Source of the DNA: CAYSWH01 sp964434775
GTDB taxonomy: Bacteria > Patescibacteriota > JACMRA01
Direction of reading: 5' to 3'
NCBI GenBank assembly: GCA_964434775.1
Contig: CAYSWH010000041.1
Coordinates: forward strand, 1 to 14,932
Length of the DNA stretch: 14,932 nt
This document shows, piece after piece, positions 1-7,164 of the stretch. A model generated the notes under the pieces. The model saw nothing but the letters and a program-made list of their open reading frames with translations. It did no database searches and was not told where the DNA came from. The position numbers were made by a program, and so were the translations under genes. The stretch's first letter is position 1. Every line of letters begins with the position of its first letter.

Positions 1-916
1 TGTTGGTTCCCACATGAGATACATACAGACGGTTGTTAAATGAAGTCATGGACATTGGGTGGTATGTAGCCCCGTTATGGTCTGTGACCCACCCTTCCAA
101 AGGGTTTGAATCATCGGAGACGTTGAAATTGACCGTTCTGCTAATCTCACCATCTTTTCCAACCATCCTAGCGGTGATAGTATTGTCACCATCATCAACA
201 TAATCAGAAATTGGTATAACAAATTCTTCGCAGTTGTAAGGATCATATAATTCTTTACAGAAAGGACTCAGGCTAGGAGCATCTGGGGCAGGATGAAAAG
301 GAGATATTTCTACAACCTTTAATTTCACATCGTTTTTAAATATTTCTATGTACTCTACAGACTCCACTTCCTCCCAAGAATTATCATTTCTAAGTAATAT
401 TAAGTTTAAATTGTCTCGAGAGACAGTATCATTTTGATTTGGAGAACTGATTAAATAATCAAATCTGGCTTGATGAAGAGTGCCCACTGTAAAGTCAATA
501 TGTCCAATATTCTGTTCTCCTCCATAACTGTTCTCGGCATACATATACACCCTCCAAAAACCAACGTTTGGTGTGTTTAGAGTATAATCCTGGTTAATGT
601 CCACAAGAACCTCTGAACAGTCAGAATTGGTATAATAGTTAGCATCACAGACTTCATATTTTATTTTAGAAAGCGTATTGCTAGGGTCAGAAACAACTTT
701 GTGAGAAATGTTAACTGAATCACCTGACCTAAAAGAAGAAAACTCTTCCGGAGATGTAAATTGCACCTCAGGAAAACCGACAACGATATTTACAACTCCC
801 GAATATTTACTTGCTCCATCATTATCAAAAGCTTTAACTTTGAGTGAGTAGTTGCCTGCACTTACGTTTGACCAAGTATAACTCCAACCATCGCCACCGT
901 TGGTGTCTTGACCTAT
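1..916 (-). pseudogene. C-terminal continuation of the CAP/Ig-like protein, out of frame and partial at the left edge
   Basis: Reading the minus strand from 916 to position 1 gives about 305 codons without a stop. It begins KIGQDTNGGDGWSYTW in register with the first Ig-like domain, so it is the rest of the interrupted second Ig domain. More beta-rich sequence follows (VGFPEVQFTSPEEF, then a region with Cys pairs such as EVCDANYYTNSDC). The last visible part is GWVTDHNGATYHPMSMTSF followed by NNRLYVSHVGTN, which matches the C-terminal repeat of the protein at 12748-14932. There is no sensible start codon at its 5' end, so it is not an independent gene. If the frameshift is a sequencing or assembly error, this is simply the C-terminal half of the CAP protein. 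The true C-terminus lies outside the window. Confidence 0.8.
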
Positions 917-1347
917 CTGCTAGCACCATTGTAAAACTCTACTTTTGTAACGGTTCCGTCAGAATCTGAAGCATTGGCGTTGATGGTAATATTGGCCGGA
1001 GCGGAATAATATTTACCTTGATTAGGTGAGCTGATCGAAACGGAGGGGGCTTGGTTGGCTACAGGATTATTAACAACAATATTCACAGTCCCCGAATCTG
1101 TGCTGGCTCCATCATTATCAAAAGCTTTAACTTTGAGTGAATAGCTGCCTGCACTTACGTTTGACCAAGTATAGCTCCAACCGTCGCCACCGTTGGTATC
1201 CTCGCCTATCTTAGTAGTGCCGTTATAGAACTCAACCTTGGTAACAGTTCCGTCAGAGTCTGACGCATTGGCGTTGATGGTAATATTGGCCGGATCAGTA
1301 TATTGTTGAGAGTTTGTTGGTGAAGTGATTGATACTGAAGGTGCTCG
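781..1347 (-). repeat. Tandem pair of Ig-like domain repeats, 294-bp period
   Basis: Two nearly identical DNA copies encode Ig-like domains (NITINANASDSDGTVTKVEF, then SYTWSNVSAG and LKVKAFDNDGAS). Shared landmarks are 294 bp (98 codons) apart on the gene's 5' side of the break, for example gttccgtc at 953 and 1247. They are 293 bp apart on the other side, for example cctatc at 912 and 1205 and cttacg at 861 and 1154. The high DNA identity suggests recent duplication or ongoing homogenisation. Confidence 0.8.
911..921 (-). other. 1-nt frameshift in the second Ig-like repeat
   Basis: On the plus strand the intact copy reads cctatcttagtagtgcc and the broken copy cctatctgctagcacc. One T of a TT pair is missing, which brings a TAG into frame at 913-915. 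Restoring one base joins the two open frames. Confidence 0.85.
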
Positions 1348-1992
1348 GTTAACTGTGGTATCCAAAGTACCTTGAGGATCAGTAGAATCACTAACCCACA
1401 TAACCGCATAATTTCCCAGAATACCAACTCCCAAAGAATTCCAAGTCTTGCTAGCCCAAATATCTTGATTTAAGATGACGTTATTATGACCCGTACTAGT
1501 CTTCCATCCATTTAGAGCACCTTCAGGGGTAACATTTCCAGAAGACCAATATGCATTCTCGTATCCGTTTCCGGTAAAGGTATTGTTGGTTATTTCCCTC
1601 GGTTTATCCCACATCTCTTGAGCTTGAGCATGATCGCTGGTATAACACATTGCATCCCAGGTATAACCGTCAAAATAATTAGAAGACCAACTATGTAAAT
1701 TACAATTTGAATTATTTGGGTCGGTAGGTTGTCCATTGAAGTTGTTGACTAGGTCTTGAGAGTGAATTTGAGATACTGCGGTAAGAGATTGAGTCACCGG
1801 AATAGCTGATAGTCCGTTATCTATTCTATATTGATTAATTAAATTGGCTAAAGTTTTTTCGTCGTTTGACAGTGAGGTGCCGTAGGCTTGAGTACTTACG
1901 CTAAAAAGCAGCGTAGACACTGCAAAAACCACCAAACTGAAAAAAGAAAATAATTTTATCACTGAAAGGTAGCTGAATCTGTTAAAATGCAT
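913..1992 (-). CDS. Secreted CAP/SCP-domain protein with Ig-like repeats, N-terminal part of a frameshifted gene
   Basis: The first 36 residues form a signal peptide: basic and polar start, hydrophobic stretch, likely cleavage after T-Q-A36. Residues about 48-203 are a CAP (SCP/PR1-like) domain: LINQYR at 51-56, His100 in LHSW, Glu145 in GYEN, Trp163, His169 in TGHNNVIL, and LGVGILGNYAVMWV at 187-200. These match the family's His/Glu cavity residues. Cys97 and Cys116 could form a disulphide. Two Ig-like domains (PSVSI..., GTVTKVEFYNG...) follow; the second is cut by a TAG at 913-915 where one base is missing relative to the first copy. The reading frame continues as an open frame to the left window edge, so the natural protein is over 660 residues. 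It is secreted and probably surface-associated. CAP proteins have diverse activities and the substrate here is unknown. The gene is divergent from the DUF2834 gene. Confidence 0.85.
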   Translation of the reverse strand: MHFNRFSYLSVIKLFSFFSLVVFAVSTLLFSVSTQAYGTSLSNDEKTLANLINQYRIDNGLSAIPVTQSLTAVSQIHSQDLVNNFNGQPTDPNNSNCNLHSWSSNYFDGYTWDAMCYTSDHAQAQEMWDKPREITNNTFTGNGYENAYWSSGNVTPEGALNGWKTSTGHNNVILNQDIWASKTWNSLGVGILGNYAVMWVSDSTDPQGTLDTTVNRAPSVSITSPTNSQQYTDPANITINANASDSDGTVTKVEFYNGTTKIGEDTNGGDGWSYTWSNVSAGSYSLKVKAFDNDGASTDSGTVNIVVNNPVANQAPSVSISSPNQGKYYSAPANITINANASDSDGTVTKVEFYNGASR

Positions 1993-2231
1993 AAATTCTA
2001 ATTAACTAAATAATTAGCTATATAATTCTTAATTAGACAGAACTTGTCAAATCAATCATTTACTCTTTCAAACCAATCCCTAAAAACGAAAAGTAAAGCA
2101 ACACCTCTAAATCAATAAACTTTTACTATGAAAAATATTGTTATCATAAAAAGAATTGACCTAACAAGAAACATTATGCAAACCATAGAAGATAGAGACA
2201 ATATTTTAAGCTTAAAATAATTATAAAAACC
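1993..2231. other. Divergent intergenic region
   Basis: This AT-rich stretch separates the minus-strand CAP gene from the plus-strand DUF2834 gene and should hold both promoters. A small palindrome (ctaatt, 8-nt loop, aattag) lies about 15 bases upstream of the CAP start and could be an operator. I see no convincing -35/-10 pair. The only coding candidate is the 30-codon micro-ORF at 2128-2220. Confidence 0.5.
2128..2220 (+). CDS. Possible 30-residue micro-ORF
   Basis: An ATG-to-TAA frame of 30 codons begins MKNIVIIKRIDLTRN and ends NILSLK, finishing 11 bases before the DUF2834 start in the same direction. The peptide is hydrophilic with a short hydrophobic start, and has no signal peptide or membrane segment. 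There is no clear ribosome binding site. It could be a leader peptide, the remnant of a larger gene, or chance. I do not recognise it. Confidence 0.25.
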   Translation: MKNIVIIKRIDLTRNIMQTIEDRDNILSLK

Positions 2232-2597
2232 ATGGAAAACTTAACAAGTTATCAAAAAAGAGAGCTAATCTATTTATTTCTTTCCCTCATCGGCTTCTCT
2301 GGAGGACTATTCTTTATCATTCAAATAGGAGTCGAACATCAAGGTTTTGACTTGATCAGATTCTTGCAAGAAATAAGCTTAAATGCTTCATCCAGGTTAC
2401 TTGTATTTGATCTGGGTATAACCGGTCTAACATTTTTTGTCTTTATGTTCTTGGAGTCCTTAAATTATAAAATCAAGTATTGGTGGCTAGCAGTAATCGG
2501 CACTTTTTTGGTTGGTCTCTGTTTTAGCTTTCCACTGTTTTTGTATCTTAGAGAAAGAGCCTTAAATAATAATAAATTGGTAAAAAACCATAATTAA
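2232..2597 (+). CDS. DUF2834 family small membrane protein
   Basis: This 121-residue protein has three hydrophobic segments, at about 11-31, 56-75 and 84-105. The second half carries the family pattern: an Asp-Leu before the second helix (VFDLGITGLTFFVFMFLE), a Glu at its end, a Trp-Trp before the third helix, and a final CFSFPLFLYLRER motif. That matches DUF2834 proteins (about 100-120 residues) in length and layout. The function of the family is unknown; it sits in the cytoplasmic membrane. The gene starts at ATG 2232 and is followed after 33 bases by the AlkD-like ORF and then the EamA transporter, all in one direction and probably co-transcribed. Nothing in the neighbours fixes a role. 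Confidence 0.75.
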   Translation: MENLTSYQKRELIYLFLSLIGFSGGLFFIIQIGVEHQGFDLIRFLQEISLNASSRLLVFDLGITGLTFFVFMFLESLNYKIKYWWLAVIGTFLVGLCFSFPLFLYLRERALNNNKLVKNHN

Positions 2598-2630
2598 TCA
2601 AATCAAAAGTATTAACCCAACCTTTCATGC

Positions 2631-3086
2631 ATGTCTAACGAACCGTTTTTGTTCAGAGAAGTTTTTAATAAACAGATGGTCGAAAACCTCGCTCAATCTA
2701 TCAAACTAAATTATCCAAAATTTTCACAAATAAAATTTACTGAAGAGATAATTAAAGAATTACCAAATCTAAGTTATGGAGATAGATCAAAGTTAATTAC
2801 CGAAAAACTCCATAGATATTTACCAAAAGAGTATAAAGTAGCAGTTGAAATAATGATTGATTACAAAATTTTTTTTCTCAAGGCTAACGGAAAAAAATCT
2901 CCAAAAGTTTTTAAATTGACACAAAAGACAATTAAATCTGGAGAAAATCTTAAGATCAAAGGCAAACACAAATTCGGCTTCTATAAAAATGTTAGTTACT
3001 ATCCGGGTAAACATCAACTAAGTCTGCAAATAAACGGACAAGATTCAGACGTACTAAACTTTGACCTTTCTCTCAAAACAGAGTAG
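2631..3086 (+). CDS. Internally deleted AlkD-like DNA alkylation repair protein
   Basis: This 151-residue ORF joins the two ends of a family that is normally about 360-370 residues long. Residues 1-75 match the N-terminal helices of AlkD-type DNA alkylation repair proteins (FNKQMVENLAQSIKLNYPKF, DRSKLITEKLHRYLPKEY). Residues 76-151 match their C-terminal beta domain (IDYKIFFLKANGKKSPKVFKL, then a K-H-x-F stretch and YYPGKHQLSLQINGQ). The HEAT-repeat core of roughly 200 residues, which grips the DNA and excises alkylated bases, is absent, with the junction near residues 75/76 (about 2853-2858). The frame is intact across the junction. As it stands the protein should lack glycosylase activity. 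It may be a decayed gene, an assembly collapse, or a retained mini-protein using only the end domains. The match is from memory of the family, not from a search. Confidence 0.7.
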   Translation: MSNEPFLFREVFNKQMVENLAQSIKLNYPKFSQIKFTEEIIKELPNLSYGDRSKLITEKLHRYLPKEYKVAVEIMIDYKIFFLKANGKKSPKVFKLTQKTIKSGENLKIKGKHKFGFYKNVSYYPGKHQLSLQINGQDSDVLNFDLSLKTE

Positions 3087-3128
3087 TAATTGACAATAAG
3101 TAGAGAAACTGAGAAGCCTAAAGAAAGG

Positions 3129-4058
3129 ATGCCTCTACTGTTTAACTCCAAAAAATTATCCTATTATCTCCTCTTAGTTTGTTCCGGATTTTTAATTGCT
3201 ACTTTTTACCCTTTTTTAAACTGGTTTCCGGAAGTTAATTCCTTAACCGCTGCTCTCTTTCGTTTCTTTTGGGCAGCTGTTTTCTTGAGTATAATAACAA
3301 TCTATTCCAAAAAATCCTTTAAAATAGAAAAGAGAGACTTGCTACCACTGACATTTTTAAGTCTAATCGGAGAGGGTCTTGTCGTAGTGGGGGTGATTTT
3401 TTCTGCCAGGCTGGCCGGTCTCACATCTTCCTCCTTGATAATAAGCACTTCTCCTTTCTGGGTCTTTTTAATCGGCGTAATGCTGGGCAGACAGAAGTTT
3501 TTACCTCTAAGAATAGTAGGTATTTTTTTGGGGACTATTGGTATTACTACCCTGATTTTTTCTGAAAACAATTTGAGCCTTAACTTTGATCAAGGTAATT
3601 TGCTTGGCTATTTATTTGGTTTGGGAGCAGCTTTTGGAATGGGAATAATGGGAAACTTCATAGGTAATTATAGTCGTAAATACGGAGCTATGATTACTAC
3701 TTCATATGTAATGCTCTCTTCCTCTACCCTAGTTGCCGCTTTAATACTTATCATCAACCCTTCTCTCTTTGATCAGTTTTTGGATCCTCAAAATTTGTTC
3801 TTCGGCCTGTATGTCGGCATAGTTTCTACAGCAATCTCTCGTTTCTTACGAATTACCGCACTAAAAGAAGTCAACCCTTCGGTAGTCTACATCTTTAATT
3901 CTCTCGTTCCTGTTTTTGTAGGTTTCTTTGAACTTGTTTTCTTCCAAAAAACCTTTGATTTGCTCTTTATTCTTGGAGGGGTAATAATTTTACTGGGTGT
4001 ATACCTAACTCAAAGAGAAGGTGCAGAAGAGGTAATTAAGGAAGTAAGTCCGGAGTAG
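3129..4058 (+). CDS. EamA/DMT superfamily transporter
   Basis: This very hydrophobic protein of 309 residues (from ATG 3129) has about ten membrane segments in two similar halves, the layout of the EamA (drug/metabolite transporter) family. Family-like features include an N-terminal helix (YYLLLVCSGFLIATFYPFL), an F-R-F-F-W-A motif in the second helix, LTSSSLIISTSPFWVFLIG in the first half, and NPSVVYIFNSLVPVFVGFFE near the end of the second half. An in-frame TTG at 3090, just after the stop codons of the previous gene, would add 13 hydrophilic residues; I prefer the ATG because it directly precedes the first helix. Members export or import amino acids, nucleotide precursors or drugs, and the substrate cannot be read from sequence. 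It is probably the last gene of the plus-strand cluster that begins at 2232. Confidence 0.85.
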   Translation: MPLLFNSKKLSYYLLLVCSGFLIATFYPFLNWFPEVNSLTAALFRFFWAAVFLSIITIYSKKSFKIEKRDLLPLTFLSLIGEGLVVVGVIFSARLAGLTSSSLIISTSPFWVFLIGVMLGRQKFLPLRIVGIFLGTIGITTLIFSENNLSLNFDQGNLLGYLFGLGAAFGMGIMGNFIGNYSRKYGAMITTSYVMLSSSTLVAALILIINPSLFDQFLDPQNLFFGLYVGIVSTAISRFLRITALKEVNPSVVYIFNSLVPVFVGFFELVFFQKTFDLLFILGGVIILLGVYLTQREGAEEVIKEVSPE

Positions 4059-4421
4059 TTCTTTGAACAATTGCTTTTAGATCAAATTATACTCAAATAA
4101 ATTCAAAATAGGGCATTTATAGCTAAACCCTCTTAAACCTAGACATTTCCAAATATTTCTCCGTCACTTGCCAATTGGTCACCCTGATTTTGCAGCCTTG
4201 TCATCCTGAAAAACAAAACCGCCCCGTCATCCTGAATTTATTTCAGGATCTATTCGAAGAGATACCAAAACAAGTTCACCATGACAAGTGTGTGTAGGTT
4301 GTATTCGAATCGACTGTAAATGTTTTATTGTTATCCAAAAACAGCTTTGGAAAAAAGACAAACCAGCAATTTGTGTTTTCAAGAAAGTCTTAATCCGATC
4401 TGAGTTGGGTATAAACACACA
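4059..4421. other. Noncoding region between convergent genes
   Basis: The stretch lies between the ends of the EamA and ABC ATPase genes. Its middle holds a REP-like element; its flanks show no gene or clear terminator hairpin. Short open frames here on both strands lie within the repeat and have no coding character. Confidence 0.6.
4178..4285. repeat. REP-like palindromic element with repeated GTCAYCCTGA half-sites
   Basis: The motif gtcaYcctga occurs three times, at 4178-4187, 4200-4209 and 4226-4235. The last leads into a perfect 8-bp inverted repeat (atcctgaa at 4229-4236, loop of 5, ttcaggat at 4242-4249). The element closes with catgac at 4280-4285, the reverse sense of gtcat. This GTCATCCTGAA...TTCAGGAT form resembles short dispersed intergenic repeats known from many bacteria. 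It may also act as a bidirectional transcript end for the two convergent genes. Confidence 0.65.
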
Positions 4422-5207
4422 TTACTTTTCCATAACTTCCACCTTACTCAACTCTTTGACTAGAGTTCTCAAATAACCTTCTTTGTTTGATTCTTTCATC
4501 AAATGAGGAATACTACCGTCATAAACTTTTTGACCATCTTCAATTACAGCTACTTTTTGACACAGGGTGATAATGTCCGGCAAGTAGTGACTGGTTAGTA
4601 AAATTGTTAGTCGTTGTTCTTTATGAATTCTCAATAAAAGCTCGTGCATAGCTGTTTGAGCATCAAAATCCAGACCAATAGTGGGCTCATCCATAAAAAG
4701 GAATTTTGGTGAGTGCAAAACAGAAGAAATTATTTCAAATTTCATTCGTTGACCTAGGCTGAGCTGTCTCACAGGTACTTCCAACTTCTCTTCCACTCCA
4801 AATATTCCTACCAAATAGTTTATCCGGCGGACTATTTCCGGAGTTTGCATGTCATACAGATAACCGCTAAGCATGAGACTGTCTTTTGCCGAAAGATTAG
4901 GGTCCAGGTTTTGCTTTTGACCGGAAACCAAGCCAACCTGCCTTAAGAAATCAGACTTTCTTTTATACGGATAATAACCCAAAACCTCTATCTCTCCATG
5001 GGTTTTCTCTACTAGTCCTAAACAATGCTTGATAAAAGTCGTTTTACCGGCACCGTTAGGACCAACCAACCCGTAAATTGCAGGTTCATCAATAGTTAAA
5101 TCAAAATCTTTGAGAGCTTCCACTTCTGATCTCTCACGCTTCAAAAAACCCTTTCGCTTGTAAACAAAAAAGGTCTTGGAAAGATTTTTTACTTTTAGTA
5201 AGGGCAT
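4422..5207 (-). CDS. ABC transporter ATP-binding protein (ABC-2 export type), orphan
   Basis: This 261-residue nucleotide-binding subunit has every catalytic motif: Walker A GPNGAGKTT (49-57), Q-loop Gln97 in GQKQN, signature LSLGQ (149-153), Walker B FLFMDEP (169-175) and switch His207. The N-terminal basic insert (YKRKGFLKRERSEVEAL) and the VGLVSGQKQNLDPNLSAKDS region resemble the subfamily that pairs with ABC-2 type permeases for efflux of drugs or cell-surface compounds. The ATG at 5207 is preferred over an in-frame TTG at 5219. No permease lies on either side, which is unusual because these ATPases normally sit beside one or two permease genes. It must pair with a partner elsewhere, or its permease was lost. 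It is divergent from the acetyltransferase gene. Confidence 0.9.
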   Translation of the reverse strand: MPLLKVKNLSKTFFVYKRKGFLKRERSEVEALKDFDLTIDEPAIYGLVGPNGAGKTTFIKHCLGLVEKTHGEIEVLGYYPYKRKSDFLRQVGLVSGQKQNLDPNLSAKDSLMLSGYLYDMQTPEIVRRINYLVGIFGVEEKLEVPVRQLSLGQRMKFEIISSVLHSPKFLFMDEPTIGLDFDAQTAMHELLLRIHKEQRLTILLTSHYLPDIITLCQKVAVIEDGQKVYDGSIPHLMKESNKEGYLRTLVKELSKVEVMEK

Positions 5208-5369
5208 TCTGACATACAATTACAGGAAAAGGATAAATTTGTAAAGAGATAACAGACAATAACCATTCCATTTTTAACCATACTCGTCTTTTTGCCAGAC
5301 TCAAATTGACAGAAACCGGACAATCATAATTCTTCAATAATAATTCCGTATAAATATACTTTAATAAAT

Positions 5370-5855
5370 ATGTACAAAGTAAAAACCCTTAAAGACAAAG
5401 AGACAGCAAGAAAAATTGGAGAGTTTTTAACATCTGAATATACATTTGATCAAACTTGGGCCCCAAATGAAAAGGCCATGGTTATTAGAGCTCCCTTGGA
5501 CAGCCTTAGGAATAAAAAGCATCAATATTGGTATGTTGAAGAGGGTGGAAAAATAATTGGTGCAATGGGTGTAAGAGAGAATAAGTACGGTAGCGGCGGT
5601 TTTGAGATTGAATCTGATTATATGGCAGTACATAAACAGTTTAGACGTAGAGGAATCGCCACAAAAATGTTAATAGCTATGGAAAGATTTGTTCGACAAA
5701 ATGATGGACGATACATACATATTCTATCATGTGATATTGCTGCATATATTCCGGCCTTGAAGTTTTATGAAAACAACGGATACATTAAGATTGCTGAGAT
5801 GCCTAACTATTATGTAGTAGGAGAAGGTCGTATTGATTATTTGAAAGAGTTATAG
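5370..5855 (+). CDS. GNAT family N-acetyltransferase
   Basis: This 161-residue protein has the GNAT fold pattern. A central strand pair (YWYVEEGGKIIGAMGV, 53-68) leads to motif A, VHKQFRRRGIATKML (87-101), whose R-R-x-G-I/x-A loop binds the acetyl-CoA pyrophosphate. Motif B follows with ALKFYENNGYIKI (129-141). Length is normal for a single-domain member. Such enzymes move an acetyl group from acetyl-CoA to an amine of a small molecule or protein; the acceptor is not predictable. The ATG at 5370 lies only about 10 bases after a TATACT hexamer (5355-5360), so the message could be nearly leaderless. No neighbour suggests the substrate. Confidence 0.85.
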   Translation: MYKVKTLKDKETARKIGEFLTSEYTFDQTWAPNEKAMVIRAPLDSLRNKKHQYWYVEEGGKIIGAMGVRENKYGSGGFEIESDYMAVHKQFRRRGIATKMLIAMERFVRQNDGRYIHILSCDIAAYIPALKFYENNGYIKIAEMPNYYVVGEGRIDYLKEL

Positions 5856-5888
5856 TTAAGGCTTTAATACAAGCTCACAAATTATTTT

Positions 5889-5966
5889 TGGTGCACCCGA
5901 GAGGACTCGAACCCCTGACCTTCTGGGCCGAAACCAGACGCTCTAATCCAACTGAGCTACGGATGC
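5889..5966 (-). tRNA. tRNA-Arg (anticodon UCG), CCA encoded
   Basis: The minus strand folds as a full cloverleaf of 78 bases: acceptor GCATCCG/CGGGTGC with one G-T pair, D stem GCTC/GAGC, anticodon stem TCTGG/CCAGA with loop TTTCGGC, a 5-base variable loop, and T stem AGGGG/CCTCT around TTCGAGT. The anticodon at loop positions 3-5 is TCG, reading CGA arginine codons. The 3' end ACCA gives an encoded CCA tail. Confidence 0.95.
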
Positions 5967-5978
5967 AGGTATTTTTTA

Positions 5979-6008
5979 ATTAAAGTCCCATAGCTTGGTT
6001 TTTGTCAA
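5979..6008 (-). promoter_or_regulatory. Sigma-70 type promoter of the tRNA-Arg gene
   Basis: On the minus strand a perfect -35 TTGACA (6008-6003) is followed after 18 bases by TTTAAT (5984-5979), five of six matches to the -10 consensus. The -10 box ends 12 bases before the tRNA 5' end, as expected for a short tRNA leader. Confidence 0.7.
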
Positions 6009-6030
6009 GTATGGGCTCCAAAAAAAACTC

Positions 6031-6059
6031 TTGTAAATTTTATAATAAAAGACTATTCT
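6031..6059 (+). promoter_or_regulatory. Putative promoter of the cysteine-rich protein gene
   Basis: TTGTAA (6031-6036), 17 bases, then TATTCT (6054-6059) is one reading. A perfect TATAAT at 6041-6046 without a good -35 is another. A purine-rich agaaagggg stretch at about 6064-6071 lies too far (about 21 bases) from the ATG at 6093 to be an ordinary ribosome binding site. Confidence 0.4.
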
Positions 6060-6092
6060 TAGTAGAAAGGGGTATATTTTCTATCAACTGGT

Positions 6093-7082
6093 ATGAATTT
6101 ATTGAAAAAGAGTTTTCTTAAGGTGATTATTCCGGTGTTCGGTTTAATTATTATTTTCTCAGGCCTGTTTTCTATCCAAGGGAATGCGAGCCTGCCTAAT
6201 ATAATTACTGAACACCCTTACCCGATTGACCCTGTCAGAAGTAGCCCGATCACTGTCTACTTTCACTATGGCGTGCCTAGTTACGGGGATAATATTGAAG
6301 ATGCGACTGCAAAAGTTCAAATCAAAGGAGGAGGTTTACAAATAGTCAAGGACAGTGTCTTTGATCTATATTATGACGAACGAGACAATACCGGTAGACA
6401 AAAAATACCCAGTTGCAATGATTCATATGACGGGCCGGAATATCCGGTACCCCCAAATCTTATTACCTCCACCACTATCACTCATGACCTACAATCAGCC
6501 AAAACACAGGGTGTCCAACCGGGTACTTTGAGAGCACATTCAGCGGGCTGTATTCGCTTTGATGTAGTAGTAAAAAATGCCGAAGCCGGGCAACTGGCAG
6601 AAATTATTTTTGATCAAGACTCCAAACTTTCACAAAGTTATGATGAATCTAACCGTCCCGGAAAGCAGATTATCAAAATTCGTTTTGGAGAAGGGAGCGA
6701 GTGTTCGGAAGGTCAAGAATATATCCTAAATCAGTGTGTAGACAAGTGTGCCAAAAATGAAACCCGGACATTAGAAGGAGAGTGTGAAGTGCTTAAGGAT
6801 ACATGTGAAGGTGATATGGAGCTGATAAACGATAAATGCGTAAAAAAATGTGGAGAAAACGAAGAAAGAAATGGGTACGGGGCTTGCGTTACTACGGTAG
6901 ATAATGACACAGACAGTGACTACCAAAAATCAGGCACTTCCATTGTTTGTTTTACGGAAGATTGTGATTCAGATCAACAAGTTACTTTCGAAAAATCACT
7001 ACTTATAATAGGAATTTTTGCCGGAATTATATTAATATTTATTACTCTACTAGTAGTTGTTAAAAAGTTCTTGCAAAGATAA
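6093..7082 (+). CDS. Membrane-anchored extracellular protein with two four-cysteine modules
   Basis: This 329-residue protein has an N-terminal signal peptide (basic MNLLKK, hydrophobic to about 27, possible cleavage after GNA at 32). An extracellular beta-rich domain covers about 35-200, with Cys108 and Cys153. Two cysteine modules follow: C204-C215-C219-C231 and C238-C249-C253-C265. Both have exactly the spacing C-x10-C-x3-C-x11-C, with shared small motifs such as C-V-x-K-C and a Glu-Asn/Asn-Glu pair after the third Cys. A Cys286/Cys291 pair and an acidic linker come next, then one transmembrane helix (about 302-323) and a short basic tail KKFLQR. The protein is therefore anchored by its C-terminus and faces outside. 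The modules resemble small disulphide-rich EGF- or TIL-like units in general character, but I cannot assign a family. The upstream domain resembles bacterial Ig-like or DUF11-type surface domains only loosely. Confidence 0.8.
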   Translation: MNLLKKSFLKVIIPVFGLIIIFSGLFSIQGNASLPNIITEHPYPIDPVRSSPITVYFHYGVPSYGDNIEDATAKVQIKGGGLQIVKDSVFDLYYDERDNTGRQKIPSCNDSYDGPEYPVPPNLITSTTITHDLQSAKTQGVQPGTLRAHSAGCIRFDVVVKNAEAGQLAEIIFDQDSKLSQSYDESNRPGKQIIKIRFGEGSECSEGQEYILNQCVDKCAKNETRTLEGECEVLKDTCEGDMELINDKCVKKCGENEERNGYGACVTTVDNDTDSDYQKSGTSIVCFTEDCDSDQQVTFEKSLLIIGIFAGIILIFITLLVVVKKFLQR

Positions 7083-7128
7083 GGATATTAATAAATCAAC
7101 CTGAGCTCGGCCTTAACTAAGTATAAAC

Positions 7129-7157
7129 TTGACAACTTTCCCGGATAAAAGTAATGA
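7129..7157 (+). promoter_or_regulatory. Putative promoter of the riboflavin transporter operon
   Basis: A perfect TTGACA (7129-7134) lies 17 bases before a weak -10, taatga (7152-7157). Transcription would begin at about 7164, exactly where the 5' strand of aptamer helix P1 begins. The -10 match is poor, so the position rests mainly on the -35 box and the fit to the riboswitch start. Confidence 0.4.
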
Positions 7158-7164
7158 TTATTTC

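Noticed and set aside
781..1347. CRISPR-like array
   Set aside because: The 294-bp repeat encodes protein domains; there are only two copies and no spacers.
1206..1427. 73-codon minus-strand frame
   Set aside because: Out-of-frame shadow within the CAP/Ig-like gene.
3302..3571. 89-codon minus-strand frame
   Set aside because: Antisense shadow of the EamA transporter gene.
4227..4476. Short open frames on both strands near the ABC gene end
   Set aside because: They overlap the REP-like element and the 3' end of the ABC gene, and have no start context or family resemblance.
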